Origin: an uncultured Lachnospiraceae bacterium
GTDB lineage: Bacteria > Bacillota > Clostridia > Lachnospirales > Lachnospiraceae
Reading direction: 5' to 3'
Assembly: GCA_902795625.1 (NCBI GenBank)
Contig: CADBLW010000068.1
Span: 1 to 20,119, forward strand
DNA: 20,119 nucleotides
Shown here: positions 1 to 7,576 of the stretch, in pieces
Position numbering within the stretch: position 1 is the stretch's first letter
How the letters are laid out: the number at the start of each line of letters is the position of its first letter
Position numbers and translations under genes: made by a program
Notes under the pieces: model-generated
Told to the model about the DNA's origin: nothing
What the model saw: only the letters and a program-made list of their open reading frames with translations
Database searches by the model: none

Positions 1-551
1 ATGCCGTACCCGAGCGAGGATACCATGAACGGAACACTGATCTGCGAGTTTCTCTGGGCAAGCTCAAGCGTACAGCCCTTCAGATCCAGATACGGCTGCT
101 GATACTGGCCCATACCGTAGATCTTCTCGCCGTCATTGCTCTCAAAGAGCACCTTGAGCTTATACTCGCTGCCGCCCATGACGCCCTTCCACTCGCGGTT
201 CACGACCTTCAGGCAGCGGCTCTCCCGGGAGAGCGTACCGCCGTAGCTGCGATAATATTCGCGTAAAATGAGCGCATCGTCCCGATAGAAGGACAACACC
301 CCCGCAAAATTCACCGTCGCCTTCACACGCCCGTTCACGATCTCGGCGCAGGGATTTCCGTCCTCCGCCCTGCCGATCGTCACGACCGCTGCCGACGCCG
401 GGATCTTCTCCGTCAGGGCCCAGTCATAATCCGTAAGCTCAGTCTGCATCGTCGCGCGCACGCGCAGCGAATCCGCGCCCCACGCCTCGATCCGCAGCGT
501 CTCGCCCTGACGCTTGGCGATCAAAGCACCGTTTTCCTCGTAAAATATCAT
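1..551 (-). CDS. Glycoside hydrolase family 31 (alpha-xylosidase/alpha-glucosidase type), N-terminal part, truncated by window edge
   Basis: The reverse strand is open from an ATG at 551 to the window edge, giving about 183 residues. The ATG follows a very strong ribosome binding site (CAGGAGGAGG, about 9 nt upstream). The translation has the beta-sandwich N-terminal domain typical of GH31 enzymes. The motif GEKIYGMGQYQQP lies near residue 145, followed by LDLKGCTLELAQRNSQISVP; GH31 alpha-xylosidases and alpha-glucosidases carry this 'G.GQ......L' stretch ahead of the catalytic barrel. The catalytic barrel and nucleophile Asp lie outside the window, so substrate specificity cannot be read. 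No signal peptide is present, so the enzyme is probably cytoplasmic and acts on imported alpha-linked oligosaccharides (inference). Confidence 0.82.
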   Translation of the reverse strand, partial: MIFYEENGALIAKRQGETLRIEAWGADSLRVRATMQTELTDYDWALTEKIPASAAVVTIGRAEDGNPCAEIVNGRVKATVNFAGVLSFYRDDALILREYYRSYGGTLSRESRCLKVVNREWKGVMGGSEYKLKVLFESNDGEKIYGMGQYQQPYLDLKGCTLELAQRNSQISVPFMVSSLGYG

Positions 552-574
552 CTCTTTTTCCTCCTCCTGAAAAA

Positions 575-597
575 CCCGTACTGCCGGGTGGCGGTAC
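575..597 (-). promoter_or_regulatory. Two mutually exclusive small hairpins in the GH31 leader
   Basis: In the transcript of the minus strand, CCCG/CGGG (585-588 with 575-578) can pair and is followed directly by five U (574-570), like a weak terminator. The alternative arm pair 590-597/578-585 (GTACCGCC with GGCAGTAC, one mismatch) overlaps it. Both sit just upstream of the GH31 ribosome binding site. This could be an attenuator or chance; the stems are short. Confidence 0.25.
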
Positions 598-618
598 TTC
601 CTGTCCACATAAAAGCAT

Positions 619-656
619 AAACGGCGAGAAATCGCAATGGACAATTCTCGCCGTTT
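619..656 (-). terminator. Rho-independent terminator after the PcfJ-like gene
   Basis: A perfect 12-bp inverted repeat (619-630 with 645-656, AAACGGCGAGAA / TTCTCGCCGTTT) has a 14-nt loop. It lies about 60 nt downstream of the stop codon of the minus-strand PcfJ-like gene. The trailing T-tract on that strand is broken (TTTATGCTTTTAT), so efficiency may be moderate. The rest of 552-713 shows no gene; a weak -10-like TTTTAT lies on the minus strand just past the hairpin. Confidence 0.7.
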
Positions 657-713
657 TCCGTAGATTCCTTTTTTTCTGTCAGTCGTGCTGTTCCGATGTG
701 CGGTTCCGCCGTG

Positions 714-2204
714 CTATTCCCAGCTCATGATGCTCAGCATGTTGAGCGTGTCGCGCAGTTCCTTCAGCACGGGGGCCGGACAATCCTCGTTGTATTTTCC
801 GCGGATCTCCGCAACGACATAATCGCCGCGGTAATTCCGCTCGAACTGGATCGTATAGTCATCGTCCGCAAAATGCCAGTGGAAGATTGCCGCATGGTCC
901 TCCCGGACAATCCCTCTTCTCGTGAACACGCAGTTGTGCTGGTTCTGCCCTTCCTCCAGCAGTCTCCGCGCGTCGCGGATGCGCTCAAACTCCTGCGGGT
1001 ACAGCGTGCAAAGGCCCTCTTCCAGCCGGTCGAACCGCGACGGAACGGTCACAAGCGGCGTGTTGAGCTCATCCTCCAGGGTTCTCGCTTCCATCCGCTG
1101 AACCATCTCATCGTGCGCCCGCTCAAGCCCGCCTTCGCTGTACCGCAGACCGATGGGCACATTGCACTCAAGACACATGTGCGCGTAGTCCCTCGCCGTA
1201 TCAACGACTTCGCGGCACCAGCTAAACCCGTCATCCAGCTTTACCTGATAGTATGCGGCTACGATGTCCTCCGTCTTCACACCCTCGAAAATCCCGTTCA
1301 GCGAAAACGCCTTTCTGACCACTTCCTCCGGCAGCGCTTTCAGGTATTTCCAGTCGATCGGGCGGATGACCGGCGCAAGTCTGGCGATCACGTAGGCCGT
1401 GTTCAGGTCGAGTGCGTCCAGATTGATCCCGAGCTTGTCCGCTGTCGGCAGCAGCGACCGGATAAACTCCCCGGGCGTATGAAACTGACCGAGTTCCTTA
1501 TACATCATCGGCGGGAGAAAGAAGCCGAATTTTCCGATCGTGCGCCCGATATCCTTGAGGATGCCGTACCCGCTCTTCTCTCCCCGGACAAGGAAGAATT
1601 CCTCGGAAAATCTGCGGAACATGGGATCGAGGGCAAGGTTCTTGTTCATCCAGTAGTACATTCCCTCGATCTTCTGACCTTTGCGGCCGCCCCGATGATT
1701 CAGATCGTCCCAGTATCCGAAGAAATCCCCCGGCTCGTCCTCGTAAAGATACGCTGCCCCTTGGTCTTTGAGAATGAGCTTCGCAGCGATCTGCTTTCCC
1801 CGGGATTTATGATATTGGACTCCCTTGATCTCATAAAAGGTAAGGTGCCAGCCGTATTTGCCTTCGTAATAGCAGGCACACTGCGGAATACTGCTCTCCG
1901 AGATATCGCCTCTTGCACGTTTCGGATACGCCTGCGTCAGGTCGGCGATCCATTTTCCGCCGCCCGCTTCAAGCCCCGCGGCAAGCGCGTCCCGCATGCT
2001 CCGCACTCTGTCCGCGTCGGGGAACGTGTAATAATAGTACGTCTTCCCCGCACTGTTCGACGTCTCCTCCTTCTCCGGTTTCGTCTTCTCATCGAGCACC
2101 AGCGAATGCTTCGGAGGACCGTAGACTTTTTCCAACAGTTGTTTGATCTCTTCTCTGTACATGATCTTCTTCCTCAAAAACTCTCTCACTAACGCAACAC
2201 TCAT
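714..2204 (-). CDS. PcfJ-like domain protein, chromosomal, function unknown
   Basis: This is a 496-residue soluble protein. The ATG at 2204 overlaps the upstream TGA stop by one base and is preceded by GGAGGCGGAG. A GTG at 2207 and an ATG at 2162 (GAGGAAG upstream) are alternative starts. The C-terminal part (about 380-490) resembles the PcfJ-like family: LLEEGQNQHNCVF near 415-427, then a strand pattern ending IQFERNYRGDYVVAEIRGKYNED. PcfJ was named from the enterococcal conjugative plasmid pCF10, but similar proteins also occur in chromosomes and no conjugation gene is present here. The first 380 residues match nothing I recognise; they are rich in aromatic and charged residues with no membrane segment. 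The gene is the second of a two-gene operon with an exported protein. Family assignment is from motif memory, so moderate confidence. Confidence 0.7.
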   Translation of the reverse strand: MSVALVREFLRKKIMYREEIKQLLEKVYGPPKHSLVLDEKTKPEKEETSNSAGKTYYYYTFPDADRVRSMRDALAAGLEAGGGKWIADLTQAYPKRARGDISESSIPQCACYYEGKYGWHLTFYEIKGVQYHKSRGKQIAAKLILKDQGAAYLYEDEPGDFFGYWDDLNHRGGRKGQKIEGMYYWMNKNLALDPMFRRFSEEFFLVRGEKSGYGILKDIGRTIGKFGFFLPPMMYKELGQFHTPGEFIRSLLPTADKLGINLDALDLNTAYVIARLAPVIRPIDWKYLKALPEEVVRKAFSLNGIFEGVKTEDIVAAYYQVKLDDGFSWCREVVDTARDYAHMCLECNVPIGLRYSEGGLERAHDEMVQRMEARTLEDELNTPLVTVPSRFDRLEEGLCTLYPQEFERIRDARRLLEEGQNQHNCVFTRRGIVREDHAAIFHWHFADDDYTIQFERNYRGDYVVAEIRGKYNEDCPAPVLKELRDTLNMLSIMSWE

Positions 2205-3139
2205 CACTCCGCCTCCGAGAAAGAGAACGAAGCGATCACATCCTCAAACATGCTTTCCAGGACCGGCTGATACTCGTGGTCGACATACATCGCCTCTTCA
2301 TACACACTGACATAGTCCCGGGATCCTTCCACCCGCACCGTCAACAGCGCCGTGTTCTTTCCGTCGGAAAATGAATGCGCCGTCAGCAGGTTGCACCGGC
2401 CGTAACGGTCCGCAAAGATTGTATCAACGTACCCCGTGAGTATCCCGAAGCAGCCGTCCTTCGCAAAATACGTATCGACGCAGATCGCGTATACGCGCGT
2501 CCACCAATACGGATCGTCCTGCTGCTCCAGATACTCCTTCATGTTGTTAATCGCATAGTCGCTCAGATCCTCCGCGACGCCCCGGTGCCGGAACACCCGG
2601 AAGGTTATATGGCAGCCGTCGTGAACCCACGTCAACACAGGCGGCTCGCCCTCGGGCACGGTAACGTAGTACCTGGTGATATCCCAGGAAAACTTCACAA
2701 TGCCGTCGTCATAGGTCGCAATGCCGGTTTCCCTGTCCACGGAAATATTCCCGGTAGTATCGAACGAGAGCTCCGGCAAAGCCTCGTCCTTCGTCTCCGC
2801 GCTGTCCAACGGCGCATACACGAGCAGCACCGTACCGTCTTCCCAGCTGCCGGGCACCGCAGCCGTAGTCTCCGCCGCGTCCTGTGCAGGCGCTGCGCTG
2901 ACAGACTCAGCCGCAGTGTTCTGTGCAGGCGCTGCGCCGACGGTCTCTGCCGCTGCCCCCTGTCCTGCCGCATTCGCCGCGGCATCTCCCTGCCTGCGTA
3001 CCGCGTTGTCGATCACCGCTGCGGTATTCGAAGCCGTGCGGGCATCGTTGGCCGACCTCCGCGCGCACGCTGCGCACACCGTCACGGCCAGCAGCACCGC
3101 GACCGCCGCGATCATCCTCTTGATCCTGAAATTCTTCAT
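2204..3139 (-). CDS. Exported (probable lipoprotein) protein with Ala/Pro-rich linker, unknown function
   Basis: This 311-residue protein starts at an ATG preceded by GGAAAGGAGAGGACAGT. It has a clear signal sequence: positive MKNFRIKR, then hydrophobic MIAAVAVLLAVTV, then CAAC with Cys25. The lipobox has Cys rather than Leu at -3, so lipid modification is uncertain; signal peptidase I cleavage after ACA is also possible. Residues about 30-97 are a low-complexity Ala/Thr/Gln linker containing an imperfect 13-residue repeat (AAETVGAAPAQNT / AAESVSAAPAQDA). The globular part (about 98-311) contains paired Cys and many aromatic residues, consistent with an extracellular beta-rich domain, but I do not recognise its family. 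It is translationally coupled to the PcfJ-like gene. No convincing promoter is visible because the upstream region is filled by a repeat element. Confidence 0.8.
   Translation of the reverse strand: MKNFRIKRMIAAVAVLLAVTVCAACARRSANDARTASNTAAVIDNAVRRQGDAAANAAGQGAAAETVGAAPAQNTAAESVSAAPAQDAAETTAAVPGSWEDGTVLLVYAPLDSAETKDEALPELSFDTTGNISVDRETGIATYDDGIVKFSWDITRYYVTVPEGEPPVLTWVHDGCHITFRVFRHRGVAEDLSDYAINNMKEYLEQQDDPYWWTRVYAICVDTYFAKDGCFGILTGYVDTIFADRYGRCNLLTAHSFSDGKNTALLTVRVEGSRDYVSVYEEAMYVDHEYQPVLESMFEDVIASFSFSEAE
2883..2960 (-). repeat. Two 39-bp tandem repeats encoding the Ala-rich linker
   Basis: The units begin at 2883 and 2922 with the same start (CTGTGCAGGCGCTGCGC) and have the same phase. They are in frame (13 codons), so the linker length can vary without a frameshift. 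Confidence 0.7.
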
Positions 3140-3173
3140 ACTGTCTCCTCTCCTTTCCTCAAAAACAACTTAA

Positions 3174-3334
3174 TTCCTCTGCGCATTCGTGCGATCCCGC
3201 CGGAGGCACCTAAAAACGCTCACGCATTTCAAAATCGCTTGGCGCGAGCGCCAAGCGCCGCCGAATGCGCGCCCGCAAAGCGGGCATTTTCCTCTGCGCA
3301 TTCGTGCGATCCCTGCCGGAGGCGCCTAAAAACG
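3174..3334. repeat. Intergenic structured repeat element with two 45-46 bp direct copies
   Basis: Copy 1 (3174-3218) and copy 2 (3289-3334) differ by one inserted base and one substitution over about 45 bp. Between them are a perfect 8-bp palindrome with a 2-nt loop (CTTGGCGC-GA-GCGCCAAG, 3238-3255) and a GCCCGC-AAA-GCGGGC hairpin (3271-3285). In addition GCGCATTCG at the start of copy 1 (3181-3189) is complementary to CGAATGCGC at 3262-3270, so copy 1 and the palindrome can fold into one larger stem. No ORF is supported in 3140-3448. The element separates the ABC operon from the lipoprotein/PcfJ operon. Confidence 0.75.
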
Positions 3335-3352
3335 AACCTCGTTTTTAGGTGC
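3322..3352. repeat. Long perfect hairpin at the end of repeat copy 2
   Basis: CCTAAAAACGA (3325-3335) pairs with TCGTTTTTAGG (3339-3349) across a 3-nt loop, and three further pairs (one G-T) extend it to 14. No T-tract follows on either strand in the right place, so it is not a standard terminator. Only copy 2 of the repeat carries the second arm. Confidence 0.6.
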
Positions 3353-3394
3353 AAAAAACCGTGGAAAATATCAATGGACATTTTCCACGGTTTT
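3353..3394 (-). terminator. Rho-independent terminator of the ABC exporter operon
   Basis: A perfect 15-bp inverted repeat (3355-3369 with 3380-3394, AAAACCGTGGAAAAT / ATTTTCCACGGTTTT) has a 10-nt loop. On the minus strand it ends in six T. It lies 55 nt after the stop of the second permease gene. Confidence 0.88.
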
Positions 3395-3448
3395 GATTCA
3401 ATTGTATTCGATTGTTACGACATTCCCGTCCGACGTATCGGCCCGGGA

Positions 3449-4810
3449 TTATTTGCCGCGGACCACGCCGAATACTTTCTTAATGCTGAGCTTCTCACCG
3501 CTGTAGAGCACGAGACCGCGGTAAATCTTGCCCGCGAGCCATACCATAAGCAACGTACACGCAAACATCTCCGCCACCACGATCAGACCGGTGACTATGG
3601 ATATCCTGCCGACCAGGATCTCTGCGGTCGCCGTAAACGGCGCCGTGAAGGGAATGAACCGGCACACGGTAAGCACTGTCTCGTTCTGGCTCAGCGCTGC
3701 GAAGTAACCAACCATCCAGAAGATCATGGCAGGGAAGGTGATCACCGCATTGGCCGAACCGATCTCCTCGGGCTTCGTCACGACACTGCCGCCGATACCG
3801 GCGATAGCGTAGAACAGAAGCAGGCCGAGGAACAGAATGACAAGCGAAAGAATGATCGGAACAATCGTCAATGCCGAACCGCCGGTCACCGCACGAACAG
3901 CCTCAAAGAACTGCGAAATGCGGTCCGTGTAATTCGGATTGATGGATTTTGCAACAATCCCGCCGACAAGGTAACCGCCGATACCGCTGCCGACCCAGAT
4001 CAGCACCTGCGCTACCGACATCACAAATCCGGCGAGGATCTTGCCGAAGATCAACGCGTCCGGAGAGACAAAGGAGAGCATCATCTCCATGAGCTTGCTC
4101 GTCTTCTCCGCCGCAACACTTCTCGCGATATCCTGGCCGTAAATCAGCACCATGAAATACACGAGCATACCTGAGATCATCGGAAGGAAATACTTGATCA
4201 TCTGCGCAGCCAGGCTGGTATCCTCGCCCACGACGATGGTACCGTTTGTTGTAGGCATGCGCACGAAAAATGCAAGTTCCGGATTGACATTGCGCTCAAC
4301 ATACTCCTTCAGAAGAGGGATCATCGCCTCACCGGCGCTTGTCACCTCATGCTCCGCCCAGGAGCATCCCTTCGGGCGCACCATATAGAGGCCGTAGCCG
4401 TCATCGGTCCTCCGGAGTACCGCGAAAAATGTATCGATATCGCCGTCGGCAGACGCATTTTCCACTGCCTTTACTTCATCCGCGATCACGGCTTTATCCT
4501 TCCACTCCACCGTGATCGTCTTGCTGTCCGTCGCCTCGCGGATTGCATCCGCAAGCAGCGCGGTCGTAAGTACGGAGCCGTCCTCGCACACAATGTCGGC
4601 TTCGTTGCAAACAATAAGGTTACCGACCTTCGTCGGCTCCTGCTTATCCTCCTTCTCGCTCGACGCGCTGATTGCCATGATGGCAAAGATACCGCCGAAG
4701 ATGAACAGCGCGATCAGGATCGTGGAGATCGCGAAGCCCTTCTTCTTCAACATCTGCGAGCAGGAGAAGCCGAATACCGTCTTGGTCTGTCTGTAAAAGG
4801 AGCCACCCAT
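3449..4810 (-). CDS. ABC-2 type exporter permease, NatB-like (second permease)
   Basis: This 453-residue membrane protein begins at an ATG at 4810 that overlaps the previous gene's TAA (TAATG), so it is translationally coupled. TM1 is near 28-50. A soluble extracytoplasmic loop of about 150 residues follows, then a cluster of about five further hydrophobic segments (IKYFLPMISGMLVYFMVLIYG, then GKILAGFVMSVAQVLIWVG, IVPIILSLVILFLGLLLFYA, VITFPAMIFWMVGYFAAL and a final one near 405-430). The stretch EKTSKLMEMMLSFVSPDALIFGKI matches the intracellular segment conserved in ABC-2 permeases of the NatB/ABC2_membrane_3 group. It most likely forms a heterodimer with the upstream permease and the ATPase. 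NatAB of Bacillus subtilis exports sodium, but the family also includes drug and peptide exporters, so the substrate is unknown. Confidence 0.88.
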   Translation of the reverse strand: MGGSFYRQTKTVFGFSCSQMLKKKGFAISTILIALFIFGGIFAIMAISASSEKEDKQEPTKVGNLIVCNEADIVCEDGSVLTTALLADAIREATDSKTITVEWKDKAVIADEVKAVENASADGDIDTFFAVLRRTDDGYGLYMVRPKGCSWAEHEVTSAGEAMIPLLKEYVERNVNPELAFFVRMPTTNGTIVVGEDTSLAAQMIKYFLPMISGMLVYFMVLIYGQDIARSVAAEKTSKLMEMMLSFVSPDALIFGKILAGFVMSVAQVLIWVGSGIGGYLVGGIVAKSINPNYTDRISQFFEAVRAVTGGSALTIVPIILSLVILFLGLLLFYAIAGIGGSVVTKPEEIGSANAVITFPAMIFWMVGYFAALSQNETVLTVCRFIPFTAPFTATAEILVGRISIVTGLIVVAEMFACTLLMVWLAGKIYRGLVLYSGEKLSIKKVFGVVRGK

Positions 4811-6249
4811 TACTTCGTACCTCCTTTATTTTTCTTGTTTCTCGCCATCGCGATGACATCCTTCGCCTTCAGGTTGGTGCCCATGTTGGTGATCAGACCT
4901 TCATAGACGCCTGCCGCGAAGCGGAGCGTAAGGAAGTCAAGCACGATCAGAAGCGCGATCGCGATCAGCGCGTAGGACACCGGCACGACACCGATGATCC
5001 GCGCGCCCGGCGTCGTCATCGGCGACGTCAGCGGGAACACCTCGCAGAATCTTACAAATCCGCTGGTGGACGACTTCTGCATCGAAATGATCGCGAAGAT
5101 CGCCATATACATGCCGATCATTGCAGTGAACGTAAAATACTTAAGCGTATCCTGCAGCTCTTCCATCTTGCTGACCATCGCGCCGCAAAGGCCGGCAAGG
5201 ACCGCGTAAAATACAAGGCCCAAAGCGACAAGCGCGATGATGATCAAGGCGTTGCCGATCGTCAGGTTCGACAGAACACCCTTCGGGATAATGGAAGAGA
5301 GGTACGATGTCTTCGTACCGAAAGCAACCGCCGTCAGCTTGTTCGAGAGCGCGAGCGCCGCGAACAGCACGACATACTGTCCGAGCGTTGCCACAAGCAT
5401 GGCAAGGATCTTGCCGCAGAGCAGCGCCATCGGGCGCACCGAGGTGAGCAGAAGCTCCACAACGCGGCTGGATTTGTCCGTGACGACCGCAGTAGCAACC
5501 TGGGTCGCGGACATGATGCACAGCATTGCCACAATAAACATGATCGCGTACGCGACACCGAACTGCGTGCTGCCGATACCGGTGTCCACAGCCGCGGAGA
5601 TCGTTCCGTCCTCCCCGAGGTAGTTCATCTCCACGGTATAGTTGTACGCAAGAAGATCAAGTTCCTCCTCGGAGAGTCCGCTGATCTTGATCTTGTAATC
5701 GTCCAGGTTTTCGCAGATGCGCTCAAGGAGCTCCCTGCACTCGTCATCCTTCACTTCGCTTCCGGCGACGCGCACGATCTCAACTACGATCCCGCGCTCA
5801 TCGTCCATATATGCGTGAAGAATGGCATCCTTGCAGTCCGAGCCCTTGTCCTCCAGCTCCTTGCTGATCTTCTCGTATTTTTCCCTGTCCGCCTTATTGA
5901 TGGCTTCGGAGATCTCCTCGATGGACATGGATTCCGTGTTCTCGGGAAGATTCGACCCCAGGTCTTCGAACTTGACATTGGAAAATGCATCCATCCCCGT
6001 CAGGTCCGTAATATCCGTTCCCTTGGCGAGGAACGAAAGCCCATTACAGATGTATACCGTCTCGATATTGCTGGACTTAACTTTTTTCTTCTCGCCGCTG
6101 CCGCCGTTGATCAACTGCAGCACCGGGGAAACCAGCAGCGCAAGTACCAGCATGATGACTGCCGACACAATGTACGCCTTGCTCTTGACGGTCTGAATGA
6201 GCGTGAAGCGGAATACCGAACCGGTTCCGCGAAGTTCACTACTCTTCAT
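4810..6249 (-). CDS. ABC-2 type exporter permease, NatB-like (first permease)
   Basis: The 479-residue product uses the ATG at 6249, preceded by AGGTGCAGG and overlapping the end of the ATPase gene (stop at 6239-6241); a GTG at 6258 is a weaker alternative. TM1 is at about 27-46, a charged extracytoplasmic domain of about 185 residues (47-230) follows, then TM2 at about 231-252 and further hydrophobic segments to the C-terminus. TDKSSRVVELLLTSVRPMALLCGKI (split here by the reading at 257-281) is the same conserved cytoplasmic segment as EKTSK...GKI in the next gene, so the two permeases are diverged paralogues. The large ectodomains of the two proteins look unrelated in detail. Membrane exporter subunit; substrate not readable. 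Confidence 0.88.
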   Translation of the reverse strand: MKSSELRGTGSVFRFTLIQTVKSKAYIVSAVIMLVLALLVSPVLQLINGGSGEKKKVKSSNIETVYICNGLSFLAKGTDITDLTGMDAFSNVKFEDLGSNLPENTESMSIEEISEAINKADREKYEKISKELEDKGSDCKDAILHAYMDDERGIVVEIVRVAGSEVKDDECRELLERICENLDDYKIKISGLSEEELDLLAYNYTVEMNYLGEDGTISAAVDTGIGSTQFGVAYAIMFIVAMLCIMSATQVATAVVTDKSSRVVELLLTSVRPMALLCGKILAMLVATLGQYVVLFAALALSNKLTAVAFGTKTSYLSSIIPKGVLSNLTIGNALIIIALVALGLVFYAVLAGLCGAMVSKMEELQDTLKYFTFTAMIGMYMAIFAIISMQKSSTSGFVRFCEVFPLTSPMTTPGARIIGVVPVSYALIAIALLIVLDFLTLRFAAGVYEGLITNMGTNLKAKDVIAMARNKKNKGGTK

Positions 6250-7177
6250 TGCCTGCACCTACCTTTTCCACAAAGATTTCGTGCAGCGAAGGCTCGCGCA
6301 GGTCGAAGCGGATCACCGTGATCCTGTTCGCGAGAAGCGTGTTGAGGAAGGCCATCGCCTGCTCCTCACCCGTCACGCGAAGCTGCGTCTCCGCAGGAGT
6401 CTCCTCGATGATCGTGAGTCCTGCCGCCTCGATAAACTGATCGATGGGCTGCTCACATTTTACGTAAAGGTTCACGCGGCCGTAGCTCTTCTTGATCTCG
6501 TTCAGGTTGCCCTGGAGCACCACATTGCCGCGGTTCATGATGATGATATCGGAGCAGAACTCCTCGATGGTCGGCATCTGGTGGCTCGACATGATGACAT
6601 ACTTGTCCTTCGAGATCTCGTCGCGGATAACCTCCTTGAACAGGTCGGTGTTGACCGGGTCAAGACCGCTCATGGGCTCGTCGAGGATGACAAACTCCGG
6701 ATCCGAGAGAAGCGCCGCCATCAGCTGCACCTTCTGCTGGTTACCCTTGGAAAGCTGCTCCGCGCGCATGCTCTTCACCGGTCTGCCCTTCGCATTTTTC
6801 GGAGGGAAAATATACTCGTCAAGCTGCAGGCGTCCGGACCAGTACTTGATCTTCTCCATCGCCTTGCTCCTGCCGACACCCTTCAGCTTCGCAAAATAAA
6901 GCAGCTGATCCAGAAGCGTATACTTCGGATACAGACCTCTCTCCTCCGCGAGATAGCCGATGTTCATCTTCTCCGGCTGCATCTCCGCGCCGTTCCAGAG
7001 AACCTCACCGGAATCCCTCTTGAGCATTCCGAGGATCATGCGGATCGACGTCGTCTTGCCGGCGCCGTTCGTACCCAGGAGCGCATACACGCCCGGGCCG
7101 TCCATCTTGAAGCTGAGGCCGTTCACAACGGTCTTCTCTCCGTAGGACTTTACCAGATTACGTACTTCAAAAGACAT
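6239..7177 (-). CDS. ABC transporter ATP-binding protein, NatA-like
   Basis: The 312-residue ATPase starts at ATG 7177 behind GGGAGG with 9-nt spacing; the frame stays open upstream to 7312, but that extension has no motif or ribosome site. It has Walker A GTNGAGKTT (35-43), the NatA-type GYLAEERGLYP in place of a Gln loop (74-84), signature LSKGNQQK (142-149), Walker B FVILDEP (162-168) and the switch His in MSSHQ (199). The C-terminal 100 residues form the extra domain common in NatA/CcmA-type exporters. It powers the two permeases encoded next. Overlapping genes and a single upstream promoter indicate one operon. Confidence 0.93.
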   Translation of the reverse strand: MSFEVRNLVKSYGEKTVVNGLSFKMDGPGVYALLGTNGAGKTTSIRMILGMLKRDSGEVLWNGAEMQPEKMNIGYLAEERGLYPKYTLLDQLLYFAKLKGVGRSKAMEKIKYWSGRLQLDEYIFPPKNAKGRPVKSMRAEQLSKGNQQKVQLMAALLSDPEFVILDEPMSGLDPVNTDLFKEVIRDEISKDKYVIMSSHQMPTIEEFCSDIIIMNRGNVVLQGNLNEIKKSYGRVNLYVKCEQPIDQFIEAAGLTIIEETPAETQLRVTGEEQAMAFLNTLLANRITVIRFDLREPSLHEIFVEKVGAGNEE

Positions 7178-7329
7178 TTTTCCAAACCTCCCGTTTTGAA
7201 GTATCGCTGCCGAGACAGCGGTCTTCGAGGTGCTTCCAAACCCCCTTGCACTGCGTTTCCTCTTCGTCCGCGCGCAACGCACCGTCAACCGTTTTTCGAC
7301 AATCGCCTTCATTATTCACAACAAGCAGA

Positions 7330-7358
7330 ATTATACCACGTGTAAATTCCATTTACAA
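7330..7358 (-). promoter_or_regulatory. Sigma-A promoter of the ABC exporter operon
   Basis: On the minus strand, -35 TTGTAA (7353-7358), 17-bp spacer, -10 TATAAT (7330-7335). Transcription would start near 7323, leaving a leader of about 145 nt that includes a small hairpin CGCTG/CAGCG around 7204-7220. Confidence 0.8.
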
Positions 7359-7461
7359 CAGAAAACGAACCGATTTAACTTTTTCTTTACTTTTTCACAG
7401 TTTTTTCACGATTTCAAAGCGCCCTGCGGCGTCCCCCCCGCGCACCCGCATTGTTTTTCAT

Positions 7462-7504
7462 CGGAAAATGCGGGTTTCCCGGCTGTTTCGGGGCTCATTT
7501 TCCG
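7462..7504. repeat. Inverted pair of the CGGAAAATG word with nested hairpin
   Basis: CGGAAAATG (7462-7470) and CATTTTCCG (7496-7504) form a perfect 9-bp stem. Inside it, CGGG-TTT-CCCG (7471-7481) can form a second hairpin. It lies in the 499-bp divergent region between the ABC and MoxR operons, which holds promoters but no supported gene. There is no T-tract immediately after the stem on either strand. Confidence 0.6.
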
Positions 7505-7567
7505 CGTTTTCCTTATATGATATTACAACTGCCTATCGGAAAAAGCATGGCGATTCCGTCCTGTTGA

Positions 7568-7576
7568 TGGTATACT
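7568..7576 (+). promoter_or_regulatory. Extended -10 promoter of the moxR operon
   Basis: TGG-TATACT (7568-7576) is an extended -10 element. A poor -35 (TGGCGA, 7548-7553) sits 17 bp upstream. The predicted start near 7583 gives a leader of about 94 nt before the moxR ATG. Confidence 0.5.

Noticed and set aside
696..2192. A 498-codon plus-strand frame mirroring the PcfJ-like gene
   Set aside because: The minus-strand frame has a coupled start, a ribosome site and recognisable motifs; the plus frame has none of these.
2375..4174. A 599-codon open frame on the plus strand spanning two minus-strand genes and the terminator
   Set aside because: It is antisense to the lipoprotein and permease genes, crosses the repeat element and terminator hairpins, and has an Arg/His-rich composition typical of a shadow frame in G+C-rich DNA.
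7178..7312. N-terminal extension of the ABC ATPase from an in-frame ATG at 7312
   Set aside because: The extension is basic and lacks any ABC motif, its ATG is about 11 nt from the predicted transcription start and has no ribosome site, while ATG 7177 has GGGAGG.
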